From Paenibacillus camelliae (GTDB lineage Bacteria > Bacillota > Bacilli > Paenibacillales > Paenibacillaceae), in contig NZ_JAMBNY010000024.1 of the NCBI RefSeq assembly GCF_023715345.1, forward strand, positions 1 to 57,961: DNA of 57,961 nucleotides, read 5' to 3'. Of this stretch, positions 1 through 7,564 are shown piece after piece. The notes under the pieces were generated by a model that saw only the letters and a program-made list of their open reading frames with translations, searched no databases and had not been told where the DNA came from. The translations under genes and the position numbers were made by a program. Numbering within the stretch: the stretch's first letter is position 1; the number at the start of each line of letters is the position of its first letter.

Positions 1-1262
1 CTCAATTAATTCTTACTCCGAATGTAGCAGGTGCTGATCTTACAGCGGTAACGATAAATGGTGTGGACGTACAAAAGGTTAATGGCAGCTATGTATGGGA
101 TTTACCTGAATCGTCATCAGATCTTTATGCGTTGATTGACGTGTATCATCCAAGCTATGGGTCCGCAGAGCTGACGCTTCGCGGCATCGTATCGTATGAA
201 CCACCGCCGAGCTGGGAGGATGAAGCAGCACCATTTACGATAGAGCACATGTTACATGGGTATAACAAGACGTTAGGCTATAGCGTGAGTCAGCAGGAAT
301 CATTAAGCTTTATGCTTGGTGAAGCCTTGGTCGCTCAAGGTTCAGATCAGCTCGTGATAACTCCTAATGTTACTGATGCTACTATACTAGCAGTTACGAT
401 AAACGGGCAGAGCTTGCAAGGTGGTGTTGATCGCTACATGTGGACATTGCCTGAGGAAGTATCAGAGCTAGTCATAGAGATTAACATGTCCCATCCTATC
501 TATGGTAATGAAACATTCACGCTGCACGGAAATGTAGTAATGCCGCAAGTCTGGGATGATGTTGCATATCCGTTGATCATTGACTTTGGAATAGAGGAAG
601 GGGAATACGTCTCTGTCCCATACTCACGCGATGCTAGTGATTCGACACATCTAAATATTAGTGGACCAATTACTGTACTAGAGGAGTCACAATTAAGAAT
701 CTATTCCCCAAGTGAAGATTTCATCATCTCATCTGCGGTAATAGGGCCTGAGCAGATACATGAGGTTGAGGGTAATATGATCAGATATCCATTATATCCT
801 GATAGTTCAGATTATCTTATCGTTTCTGTAACGATGAATCATAGTCAATTTGGCGAAAAGGTATTCTCAATGGTCATTGAGACTGTTCCCGATCAGACCG
901 ATATGCCAGTAGCCCTATCCTTTGGTGGTCCTGGGATGGCAATGGAGGAATATCAACCGATTTATTATTATATTGAGGGTTATGGCGAGGAATACGAGGG
1001 TGTTATAAGCTTCGGCGTAGACAGTCCATACCCGCAGCCATACTTGCGCATTATGCCAAACAAATATTCAATTGTATCACTCATCTATGAAGTTGACGGG
1101 GTGCCGATTGAGATCGCACCTGGGAATGCTGAAAATGGCCTTCTGCTACAGGAGATTGTTGTAGTCAATGAATACACGAATTATTTGCTAACCGTACAGG
1201 ATAAGGATACGTTGGAGCAGAAGGTTTATAAAATTGATGGCTACTTCCATACGGGGCTTTAG
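1..1262 (+). CDS. 3' part of a large internally repeated beta-rich protein
   Basis: The frame is open from the first bases of the window, so the gene starts upstream and only its last roughly 420 residues are seen. An ATG at 63 lies inside a repeat and is not the start. At least three diverged repeats are visible: a TPNV...AVTING stretch, an aromatic/LP segment and then a HPxYG motif occur near the left edge (about 3-200) and again at about 355-540. A weaker third copy lies at about 690-880 (MNHSQFG). The sequence is acidic, rich in Val, Ile, Tyr and beta-branched residues, and has no cysteine-rich or catalytic motif, which suggests tandem beta-sandwich domains in a secreted or surface protein. 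I do not recognise the family. The C-terminus has no LPXTG sorting signal or membrane segment. A hairpin terminator follows. Confidence 0.75.
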   Translation, partial: QLILTPNVAGADLTAVTINGVDVQKVNGSYVWDLPESSSDLYALIDVYHPSYGSAELTLRGIVSYEPPPSWEDEAAPFTIEHMLHGYNKTLGYSVSQQESLSFMLGEALVAQGSDQLVITPNVTDATILAVTINGQSLQGGVDRYMWTLPEEVSELVIEINMSHPIYGNETFTLHGNVVMPQVWDDVAYPLIIDFGIEEGEYVSVPYSRDASDSTHLNISGPITVLEESQLRIYSPSEDFIISSAVIGPEQIHEVEGNMIRYPLYPDSSDYLIVSVTMNHSQFGEKVFSMVIETVPDQTDMPVALSFGGPGMAMEEYQPIYYYIEGYGEEYEGVISFGVDSPYPQPYLRIMPNKYSIVSLIYEVDGVPIEIAPGNAENGLLLQEIVVVNEYTNYLLTVQDKDTLEQKVYKIDGYFHTGL

Positions 1263-1306
1263 CACTTAATAGAATGGAAATTATAAGATAAATAACGTTA
1301 TAATGG

Positions 1307-1350
1307 TAGGAGGTCACAGCGATCAATGTAGCTGTAGACCTCCTATTATT
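1307..1350 (+). terminator. Rho-independent terminator
   Basis: Arms TAGGAGGTC/GACCTCCTA plus inner ACAGC/GCTGT around a 10-nt loop, followed by the T-rich TTATTTATTA. It ends the repeat-protein transcript just before the glycerol-1-phosphate dehydrogenase gene. Confidence 0.75.
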
Positions 1351-1377
1351 TATTAGAGTCACTGAGGAGGGGAAGCA

Positions 1378-2556
1378 GTGCGATATGAACAGAGCATTAT
1401 CTCCATATTGAATGGGTTAGATCAGGAGACGAGAGAGAGTATCGGAATGGATACGATTGTAATTGAAGCGGGAGCGTTAAGCAAGGCGGCTTCATATATC
1501 GCGAAGCACTTCTCTTCGGTCATGATTGTTGTAGACGACAACACCTATCGCGTCGCAGGTAAGCAGCTTGAGCAACTTCTAGCAGAGCAGCAGGTAGACC
1601 GGGTGAATACAGTGTTCATAACACCGAATCATGTAGGTGACGTCGTCGCAGATGAGCAATCATTAGTCGAATTAATGTTAGCAGCCAAGCAACGTCAGCC
1701 GGATGTGCTCGTGGCAGTAGGCAGTGGAACAATTCATGATATTACGAGAATGGTAGGCTATACGCTCGAGCTTCCTTTCATATCGATTCCTACAGCTCCT
1801 TCTGTTGATGGCTTCAACTCTAAAGGAGCGCCTATTATTCTGCGGGGTGAGAAGAAAACGATTGTATCGATCGGGCCGAATGCAGTATTTGCCGATCTAC
1901 ATATATTGAAGTCAGCTCCTCGAGAGCTTATAGCCGCTGGCTTTGGCGATATACTAGGAAAGTATACTTCATTGTTCGATTGGACATTCGGGCGAATAAC
2001 GAATGAAGAGCCCTATATGGAGCAGGCTTATATCATTACAAAGCAAGCCCTTAATAGATGTGTAGGTGCAGTAGAGCTGATTGAGCAAGGAGAGGAACAA
2101 GGAATTGCCAGCTTGATGAGCGGTTTAATCGAGTCAGGCATTGCCATGCTTATATTCGGAAAATCTCACCCTGCATCTGGGGCTGAGCACCATGTTTCTC
2201 ATTACTGGGAAATGGACTTCATTAAGAAGGGAAAACGACAGCTGCTGCACGGCGCGAAGGTTGGGGTAAGCTGTACGATGATTGCTGAGCTATACCATCA
2301 ATTGTCGGCAGAGGACTTTGGACTTCAGCCTGACGTTCGTGAATCGGTACGTAATCATTGGCAAGTTATTAAACGCGGGATCAACGATATTCCAACCGCT
2401 AATGAGCTTAGAGCGTTACTGGCTAAAGTGGGAGGTCCGGCAACCATTGAACAGCTTGGCATTGCTAAGGAGCTGGCTGAGCAGGCGCTGCGCGAGGCTC
2501 ACCGTGTACGACCGGAGCGGTATACATTGCTTCATGCGTATAACACAGCTCGTTGA
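1378..2556 (+). CDS. egsA: sn-glycerol-1-phosphate dehydrogenase (EgsA/AraM type)
   Basis: A 392-residue protein of the iron-containing-alcohol-dehydrogenase-like superfamily. It matches the length and signatures of the Bacillus AraM/EgsA enzyme, which reduces dihydroxyacetone phosphate to sn-glycerol 1-phosphate, the starting point of heptaprenylglyceryl phosphate lipids. Visible signatures are the dinucleotide loop AVGSGTIHDITR (about residues 115-126), the PTAPSVDGFNSKGAPI loop (about 137-152) and metal-ligand histidines around HPASG and EHHVSHYWE (about 262-276). The start is GTG at 1378, six bases after GAGGAGGGG. In B. subtilis araM lies in the arabinose operon; here it stands alone between a terminator and htpG. 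The stop codon overlaps the -35 box of the htpG promoter. Family assignment is firm; metal (Ni or Zn) and cofactor preference cannot be read. Confidence 0.9.
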   Translation: MRYEQSIISILNGLDQETRESIGMDTIVIEAGALSKAASYIAKHFSSVMIVVDDNTYRVAGKQLEQLLAEQQVDRVNTVFITPNHVGDVVADEQSLVELMLAAKQRQPDVLVAVGSGTIHDITRMVGYTLELPFISIPTAPSVDGFNSKGAPIILRGEKKTIVSIGPNAVFADLHILKSAPRELIAAGFGDILGKYTSLFDWTFGRITNEEPYMEQAYIITKQALNRCVGAVELIEQGEEQGIASLMSGLIESGIAMLIFGKSHPASGAEHHVSHYWEMDFIKKGKRQLLHGAKVGVSCTMIAELYHQLSAEDFGLQPDVRESVRNHWQVIKRGINDIPTANELRALLAKVGGPATIEQLGIAKELAEQALREAHRVRPERYTLLHAYNTAR

Positions 2557-2582
2557 CAACTAAATTCATAGTATGGTATATA
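2553..2582 (+). promoter_or_regulatory. SigA-type promoter of htpG
   Basis: TTGACA at 2553-2558, an 18-nt spacer and TATATA at 2577-2582. The -35 overlaps the TGA stop of the upstream gene. The CIRCE element begins 10 bases downstream, at about the transcription start, which is the usual place for HrcA to block transcription. Confidence 0.7.
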
Positions 2583-2592
2583 TTTTATAAGA

Positions 2593-2619
2593 TTAGCACT
2601 CTAGCATACTGAGTGCTAA
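2593..2619 (+). promoter_or_regulatory. CIRCE operator (HrcA binding site)
   Basis: A perfect match to the consensus TTAGCACTC-N9-GAGTGCTAA, located between the htpG promoter and its ribosome site. HrcA binds CIRCE and represses class I heat-shock genes. This predicts that htpG belongs to the HrcA regulon in this organism. Confidence 0.95.
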
Positions 2620-2652
2620 CAACTTATGGGTTGAAGGGAGAAATAATCGACG

Positions 2653-4533
2653 ATGGCTAAAAAGCAGTTCAAAGCAGAATCTAAACGATTGCTGGAGATG
2701 ATGATTAACTCCATTTATACACAGAAGGAAATCTTTTTAAGAGAGCTTCTGTCCAATGCTAGTGATGCGATTGATAAAATTTACTATAAAGCATTAACAG
2801 ACGACACACTCGTATTCAACAAAGAAGACTATTTCATTAAAATTGCTGTAGACGCTAACGCTCGCACGATTACGATTACCGATACAGGAATCGGTATGAC
2901 TAAGGAGGAGCTAGACAACAACCTTGGCGTAATTGCGAAAAGTGGATCACTAGCATTTAAAAAGGAAAATGAAGCTCAAGATGGGCATAACATTATTGGG
3001 CAATTTGGTGTTGGCTTCTATTCTGCATTTATGGTTGCAGACAAGCTCGTTGTTACTTCACGAGCACTAGGAAGTGAAGAGGCATACCGCTGGATCTCTG
3101 CTGGTGCTGACGGCTATACGATTGAGTCAGCTGAGAAGGACACAGTAGGTACTGAAATTGTAATGCATATTAAGGAAAATTCAGAGGAAGAGCAATATGA
3201 CGAGTATTTGGAGCCTTATCGCCTAAAGGCTATCGTTAAAAAGTACTCTGATTTTATCCGTTATCCGATCAAAATGGATATGACGACACAGAAGCCGAAA
3301 GCAGATGCAGAGGGTGAGTTTGAGGAGGTGACAGAGGAACAAGTACTCAACAGTATGGTTCCGATCTGGCGCCGTAACAAAAGCGAGCTAACCGATGAAG
3401 ATTACAACCAATTTTATATGGATAAGCGCTATGGCTTCGACAAGCCACTAAAGCATGTACATATTAGTGCTGATGGTGCGGTTGTGTACAATGCGATTTT
3501 ATTTGTTCCAGAAAGCGCTCCTTACGATTACTATACGAAGGAATTCGAAAAAGGGCTTGAGCTGTACTCCAATGGCGTATTAATTATGGAAAAATGCGGA
3601 GATTTGCTGCCTGATTATTTCAGCTTCGTGAAGGGTATGGTTGACTCTGAGGATCTGTCGCTTAATATTTCGCGTGAGCTTCTGCAGCATGACCGTCAGC
3701 TTAAGCTGATCGCTAAAAATATTAAAAACAAAATCAAATCAATGCTGCAGTCCATGCTTAAAGACGAGCGTGAGAGCTATGAAAAGTTCTTCGAAGCATT
3801 TGGCCGTCAGCTAAAATTTGGTGTTTATAATGATTATGGCATGAATAAAGGAGATCTACAGGATCTGTTGATCTTCACCTCCTCCAAGGACAAAAAGCAG
3901 GTCAGCCTTGCTGAGTATGTTGAACGTATGCCTGAGGAGCAAAAATATATTTATTATGCTACGGGTGAATCTGTTGCACGTATTGAAAAATCCCCACAGC
4001 TGGAGGTCGTGTTAGATAAAGGCTATGAGGTGCTATATTTAACCGATGATATCGATGAGTTCGCGATAAAAATCATTGCGAATTACAAGGAGAAGGAATT
4101 CCGCAACGTAGCAAGTGGAGATCTTGGCTTTGAGGCAAACGAGAACGACGACCAGTCTGAGGCGGAGAATGAGGAAGCGAAGGAGCTGTTTGAGCGTATG
4201 AGCTCGCTGCTTGATGGTAAAGTAAAAGCAGTAAAAGCTTCTAAGCGTCTAAAAAGCCACCCTGTTTGCTTGTCCTCTGAAGGTGAGCTTTCCATCGAGA
4301 TGGAGAAGATTCTTCAAGCGATGCCTGATGCAGGCGGCGTTAAAGCAGATAAGGTGCTTGAGATTAACATTAATCATGATGTATATAGTGCATTGAAAAA
4401 TGCATTTGAGCAGGATCAAGAAAAGTTCGGTCTCTATACACAGCTTCTTTACAGCCAGGCGCTGCTCATCGAGGGTCTGTCCATTGATGATCCAGTGGAG
4501 CTAAGCAATAATATCTGCAAAGTAATGGTTTAA
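2653..4533 (+). CDS. htpG: Molecular chaperone HtpG (bacterial Hsp90)
   Basis: A 626-residue bacterial Hsp90, full length for the family. The N-terminal GHKL ATPase has the N-box LSNASDAIDK (about residues 33-42), the DTGIGM loop (about 77-82) and the GQFGVGFYSAFMVADK lid region (about 117-132). The middle domain carries the conserved SLNISRELLQ segment (about 336-345). The C-terminal dimerisation domain is present, with an acidic run near residues 495-510. Start ATG at 2653 follows GAAGGGAG at a normal distance. It is a dimeric ATP-dependent cytosolic chaperone for late folding of client proteins. The gene has its own promoter and a CIRCE operator and ends at a strong terminator, so it is monocistronic. 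Confidence 0.97.
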   Translation: MAKKQFKAESKRLLEMMINSIYTQKEIFLRELLSNASDAIDKIYYKALTDDTLVFNKEDYFIKIAVDANARTITITDTGIGMTKEELDNNLGVIAKSGSLAFKKENEAQDGHNIIGQFGVGFYSAFMVADKLVVTSRALGSEEAYRWISAGADGYTIESAEKDTVGTEIVMHIKENSEEEQYDEYLEPYRLKAIVKKYSDFIRYPIKMDMTTQKPKADAEGEFEEVTEEQVLNSMVPIWRRNKSELTDEDYNQFYMDKRYGFDKPLKHVHISADGAVVYNAILFVPESAPYDYYTKEFEKGLELYSNGVLIMEKCGDLLPDYFSFVKGMVDSEDLSLNISRELLQHDRQLKLIAKNIKNKIKSMLQSMLKDERESYEKFFEAFGRQLKFGVYNDYGMNKGDLQDLLIFTSSKDKKQVSLAEYVERMPEEQKYIYYATGESVARIEKSPQLEVVLDKGYEVLYLTDDIDEFAIKIIANYKEKEFRNVASGDLGFEANENDDQSEAENEEAKELFERMSSLLDGKVKAVKASKRLKSHPVCLSSEGELSIEMEKILQAMPDAGGVKADKVLEININHDVYSALKNAFEQDQEKFGLYTQLLYSQALLIEGLSIDDPVELSNNICKVMV

Positions 4534-4560
4534 GCTACAGACATTAAGAAATAAATTTAA

Positions 4561-4600
4561 GCCGCTCTACGCTTGTAAAAGTGTAGAGCGGCTTTTTGTT
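4561..4600. terminator. Terminator between convergent htpG and lacI
   Basis: Perfect 12-bp arms GCCGCTCTACGC / GTGTAGAGCGGC (one G-T pair) with an 8-nt loop, then TTTTTGTT on the + strand. The opposite side is also T-rich when read on the minus strand, so it can serve the convergent LacI gene that ends at 4605. Confidence 0.9.
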
Positions 4601-4604
4601 AAGT

Positions 4605-5630
4605 CTAGGACCGAATGCTAGAAAAATGCTTATTAACAATTAGATCAGCATGCAACAGCTTTCGCTCATACGGCTGATCAGGATTCATAATGCGCCATAG
4701 CAGCTGCTCAACGGAGCGCTTTCCTAAAAGCTCCTTCTTAACATTCATCGTTGCATATAGCGGAAGCCCTGGATGAGTATAGTCGAAGCCTGTAAAAATG
4801 CAGTCACGCGGTACTTCATAGCCAGCATGTCCTAATGCCTCTATCGTAAAATCAGCATAGATGTCATTAGCACATACAAAAACCTCTGGCAGCCCATCCT
4901 CCTCAAGCACCTTAGGAATGACCGTGTGGATATCCTCCACTTCCTCGGAAATTAATCGAAAATTTTGCTTCAGTGGAATATTCCGTTCCTCAAGTGAACT
5001 TCGGAATGCAATCCAGCGTTCCTTAAAGCTAGGCGCTTCTTGAATATTGCCGATAAATTGAAAGCGACGATATCCTGCCTGGCACAGTTCATTCATAATT
5101 TGCGAGATTGCTCCCATGTTGTCACTGAATATAGAATCGCATACAAATTCATGATCGCTGTGATCAACCATAACGACCGGAATGCTGCTTCGTTTTAATT
5201 CAAGCAGAAGAGATGTAGATATGGAACCCACGGATATAATGCCCTGTATAGCTCCTGGATTGAGCAAGGTAAAGATCGAATCATTACTAGGCTCCGTTAA
5301 CGTTAAAATATTGAAGCCTTTTTTATTCAATGCTGAGGATATACCATTGAAAATCGGTCCCCAATATAATGAATCTGTATTTTGATATCGAACGTCAGGG
5401 AATAGAATAAGCACAGTGCCGCTCCAGCTACCATCACTGGAAGGCGGAGGTGCCGACTGCTGACGAGTGATCGTCCTCGTGGAGAAATAACCTAGATGCT
5501 CTGCAGTCTGAATGATATATTGCCTGGTTTCTGAACTTACTCCTGATTTACCTGCTAATGCTCTAGAGACAGCATATTTAGACAGGCCAGTTGCATCTGC
5601 GATTTCTTGAATGGTAACCTTTTTCCGCAC
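4605..5630 (-). CDS. LacI-family regulator of the mannan locus
   Basis: A LacI/GalR repressor of about 341 residues. The N-terminal helix-turn-helix and hinge are visible (VTIQEIADATGLSKYAVSRA, then a GVSSETRQYI helix), followed by a periplasmic-binding-protein-like effector domain. I place the start at GTG 5630 because GGAGAG lies 10 bases upstream and the helix-turn-helix begins right there. The longer ATG at 5675 has no ribosome site and would run through a palindrome. The gene is divergent from the mannan operon, across a 309-bp region packed with repeated GTTAT motifs, so it most likely represses that operon and itself, with an oligosaccharide as inducer. It is clearly paralogous to the LacI gene at 56577: both share the effector-domain start (VLILFPDVRYQ versus VLVLMPNIRFQ) and the SLYWG motif. 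Confidence 0.93.
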   Translation of the reverse strand: MRKKVTIQEIADATGLSKYAVSRALAGKSGVSSETRQYIIQTAEHLGYFSTRTITRQQSAPPPSSDGSWSGTVLILFPDVRYQNTDSLYWGPIFNGISSALNKKGFNILTLTEPSNDSIFTLLNPGAIQGIISVGSISTSLLLELKRSSIPVVMVDHSDHEFVCDSIFSDNMGAISQIMNELCQAGYRRFQFIGNIQEAPSFKERWIAFRSSLEERNIPLKQNFRLISEEVEDIHTVIPKVLEEDGLPEVFVCANDIYADFTIEALGHAGYEVPRDCIFTGFDYTHPGLPLYATMNVKKELLGKRSVEQLLWRIMNPDQPYERKLLHADLIVNKHFSSIRS

Positions 5631-5765
5631 AATACCACAACTCTCCGTTTTTGTTATTTTTGTTATCTTCAACATAACATGTTATTCTCGTTATTGCAAT
5701 AATATTCTTAGAGAACGCACTATTTGCTGTGAAATGCGATAAATTATTATTTTTTATTTTGCTTA

Positions 5766-5795
5766 TTGACCTAAATGTTATGCGCATGTTAATAT
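5766..5795 (+). promoter_or_regulatory. Probable promoter of the mannan operon
   Basis: TTGACC at 5766-5771, then TAATAT at 5790-5795 after an 18-nt spacer. The spacing and the -35 are good and the -10 is moderate. A cre-like operator begins 10 bases downstream, and the leader to the first ATG is about 140 nt. Confidence 0.5.
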
Positions 5796-5804
5796 TTGTT
5801 ATGT

Positions 5805-5819
5805 AAGGAAGCGCTAACA
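5805..5819 (+). promoter_or_regulatory. cre-like / LacI-type operator
   Basis: AAGGAAGCGCTAACA matches the CcpA consensus WTGNAANCGNWNNCW at all defined positions but one (A for T at position 2), with the central CG intact. It sits just downstream of the predicted -10 box, where binding would block initiation. It could be bound by CcpA, by the local LacI protein, or by both. Confidence 0.55.
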
Positions 5820-5939
5820 AAATAACAAACATAACAATTATTGTTTTGTTATGATGGTTAGTTTCTTCATAGTATAACTTCATTTGTCCTATTTTGTTAT
5901 TGCATACCTGGAACAACAATAAAAATGGGAGGTTAAAAA

Positions 5940-7304
5940 ATGCGTAAATTGAAAGGGTTTTCATTTTTGTTGATCTGCTTCATGGTTGTTCTATCTGCTT
6001 GCAGCGGAGGGAATAGCAATTCAGGAAATGCAACACCAACACCATCACCATCGCCAGTAAGCGAGGAAACAGCAACACCAGAACCATCAGAGACAGTAGA
6101 AGAAGAGACATATGATCTCGGTGGTCGCGTCATTAAAATTGCTGCTTGGTGGGATCTAACACCAGCTGGCACAACACAATCTGATATTAACCGCTTAGCG
6201 AAAATCGAAGAGGTTGAAAAGAAATACAACGTAAAGATTGAATTTGTAACTGTGCCATTTGAAGAAATGGTTCCAAACTTTACGAACAGCGTATTAGCGG
6301 GTGAGCCGTTCGCTGATATTGTACAGCTCGAGTATAAGGCAGCACTTCCACTTATTAATAAAGGACTTATTCTACCGATTAGTGAGTTTACGAATGAAAA
6401 CCACAACATTAACAATGAAGCGAATCTGCTAACGAAGTACTCCCCGCTAGCGGGCGACTACTATGGCTTTGATAATCCGGTCGCAATCGGTGCAGGTCTT
6501 CACTACAATCGCGATCTATTCAAGGAGCTCAATCTAGAAGATCCTAAGGAGCTATATGAGCGTGGGGAATGGACATGGGATAAGTTTTTAGAGCTGGCTA
6601 AGACAGCAACGAAGGATACAAACAATGATGGGAAAAATGATGTGTGGGGCTTCGCAGCATGGTCGGTTGATGCATATAAGCATTTTGCAGTATCAAACGG
6701 CGTTCACATCGTAGATGAAGAGAATTTAGTAGAGGGATTAACAAGTCCTGGTTCTATTAAAACTGCAGAGTTTTTGAACCAGCTGTATAACGTAGATAAG
6801 GTTGTAAAAGTAAGCACTGGCGATCCGATGAACTGGGAGGAATCCAATACCTTCAAAGAAGGCGATGTTGCCATGTTCACGGTTGCGGAATGGAATCTTG
6901 GAGGCTTGAACTTTGAATTCGGTATAGTTCCAATTCCAAAAGGTCCAGACCAAACAACGTCTTACACCTATGCGAATTCAGCCGCTGCAGCCAAATTTAT
7001 TGGTAAAGGTGTAAAGGACCCTGATCTGGTCTACCAAATTTTCGAAGAAACCTTCGATATTCCAATGCTTGAGGAGTACCCAGGACAAGACTATCTTGAA
7101 AGCATTTATAGCTATGAGGATGACGTTATGATGCTTCGTGATCATATTGCAGGCACAGGCTTAATTACTGTAGATGAGGCATTCCCTGACTTCCCTACGT
7201 GGGCATTTGTCAATGATGTTGTCGTGAATCAAATTTCACCAGCTGCGGCAGCTGAAACCTATAAAGGTCCTGCAGCAGAGTCTTTAACGAAGCTAGGTCA
7301 GTAA
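5940..7304 (+). CDS. Carbohydrate ABC transporter substrate-binding lipoprotein
   Basis: A 454-residue family 1 extracellular solute-binding protein. It has a lipoprotein signal: basic MRKLKG, a hydrophobic core, and lipobox LSAC with the modified cysteine at residue 21. A Thr/Pro/Ser/Glu-rich linker (about residues 30-57) follows, suiting a tether across the wall. The mature fold begins at about residue 60 (IKIAAWWDLTP), with a typical EMVPNFTNSVLAGEPFADIV segment near residues 102-121. Start ATG 5940 follows GGGAGG. It is the first gene of the mannan operon and probably captures manno-oligosaccharides for one of the two permease pairs downstream. A 224-bp palindromic element separates it from the next gene, which may give it higher expression than the rest, as is common for binding proteins. 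Exact ligand is inferred from context. Confidence 0.93.
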   Translation: MRKLKGFSFLLICFMVVLSACSGGNSNSGNATPTPSPSPVSEETATPEPSETVEEETYDLGGRVIKIAAWWDLTPAGTTQSDINRLAKIEEVEKKYNVKIEFVTVPFEEMVPNFTNSVLAGEPFADIVQLEYKAALPLINKGLILPISEFTNENHNINNEANLLTKYSPLAGDYYGFDNPVAIGAGLHYNRDLFKELNLEDPKELYERGEWTWDKFLELAKTATKDTNNDGKNDVWGFAAWSVDAYKHFAVSNGVHIVDEENLVEGLTSPGSIKTAEFLNQLYNVDKVVKVSTGDPMNWEESNTFKEGDVAMFTVAEWNLGGLNFEFGIVPIPKGPDQTTSYTYANSAAAAKFIGKGVKDPDLVYQIFEETFDIPMLEEYPGQDYLESIYSYEDDVMMLRDHIAGTGLITVDEAFPDFPTWAFVNDVVVNQISPAAAAETYKGPAAESLTKLGQ

Positions 7305-7313
7305 TGTAGTATT

Positions 7314-7537
7314 AGAGTTCTCTGAAAAGTAGACATCTTTAATAGTTAGCTCAAGCTCATAGTGAGCGAAGAAGCAATGAGATTCTGAAAAACGACAGTG
7401 CTCGCCTTTGAAGCCTGATTCTACCTTATTTATTAGAGGAATCAGGCTTCAGGCATTAAACGCGAGTGGAAGAACGCTTTGCTCCGTAGCGGCTCCGTTT
7501 GGATTAACTAACTATCAAGTACTTTCCAGACAACTCT
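7314..7537. repeat. 224-bp palindromic element inside the mannan operon
   Basis: Terminal inverted repeats AGAGTTCTCTGAAAAGTA (7314-7331) and its complement at 7520-7537 match at 16 of 18 positions. They are followed inward by ATAGTTAG (7342-7349) and CTAACTAT (7508-7515). The centre holds a perfect 12-bp hairpin, GAAGCCTGATTC (7410-7421) with GAATCAGGCTTC (7439-7450), and CTCGC/GCGAG pair further out. There is no T-tract after the central hairpin, so it is not a standard terminator. It fills the gap between the two binding-protein genes. It may be a miniature inverted-repeat element or an RNA processing/stabilising structure. Confidence 0.7.
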
Positions 7538-7564
7538 GCTTAGAGGCGGGATTGAGGAGGTAAT

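Larger units (their letters stand above)
5653..5900. promoter_or_regulatory. Array of GTTAT/ATAAC motifs in the divergent control region
   Basis: Eleven GTTAT or ATAAC pentamers occur at 5653, 5662, 5674, 5681, 5690, 5777, 5798, 5822, 5831, 5848 and 5896. Three same-orientation pairs are exactly 9 bp apart (5653/5662, 5681/5690, 5822/5831). Two motifs form the perfect palindrome ATAACATGTTAT at 5674-5685. The motifs lie between lacI and the first mannan gene. They could be LacI or other activator sites; the AT-richness makes some copies possible by chance. Confidence 0.5.

Noticed and set aside
5578..5964. 128-residue minus-strand ORF spanning the lacI/mannan control region
   Set aside because: It crosses the LacI N-terminus in another frame and the operator region, with biased AT-rich codons.
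7410..7450. Hairpin considered as a terminator after the first binding-protein gene
   Set aside because: No T-tract follows it, and it is the centre of a larger palindromic element; retained as a repeat instead.
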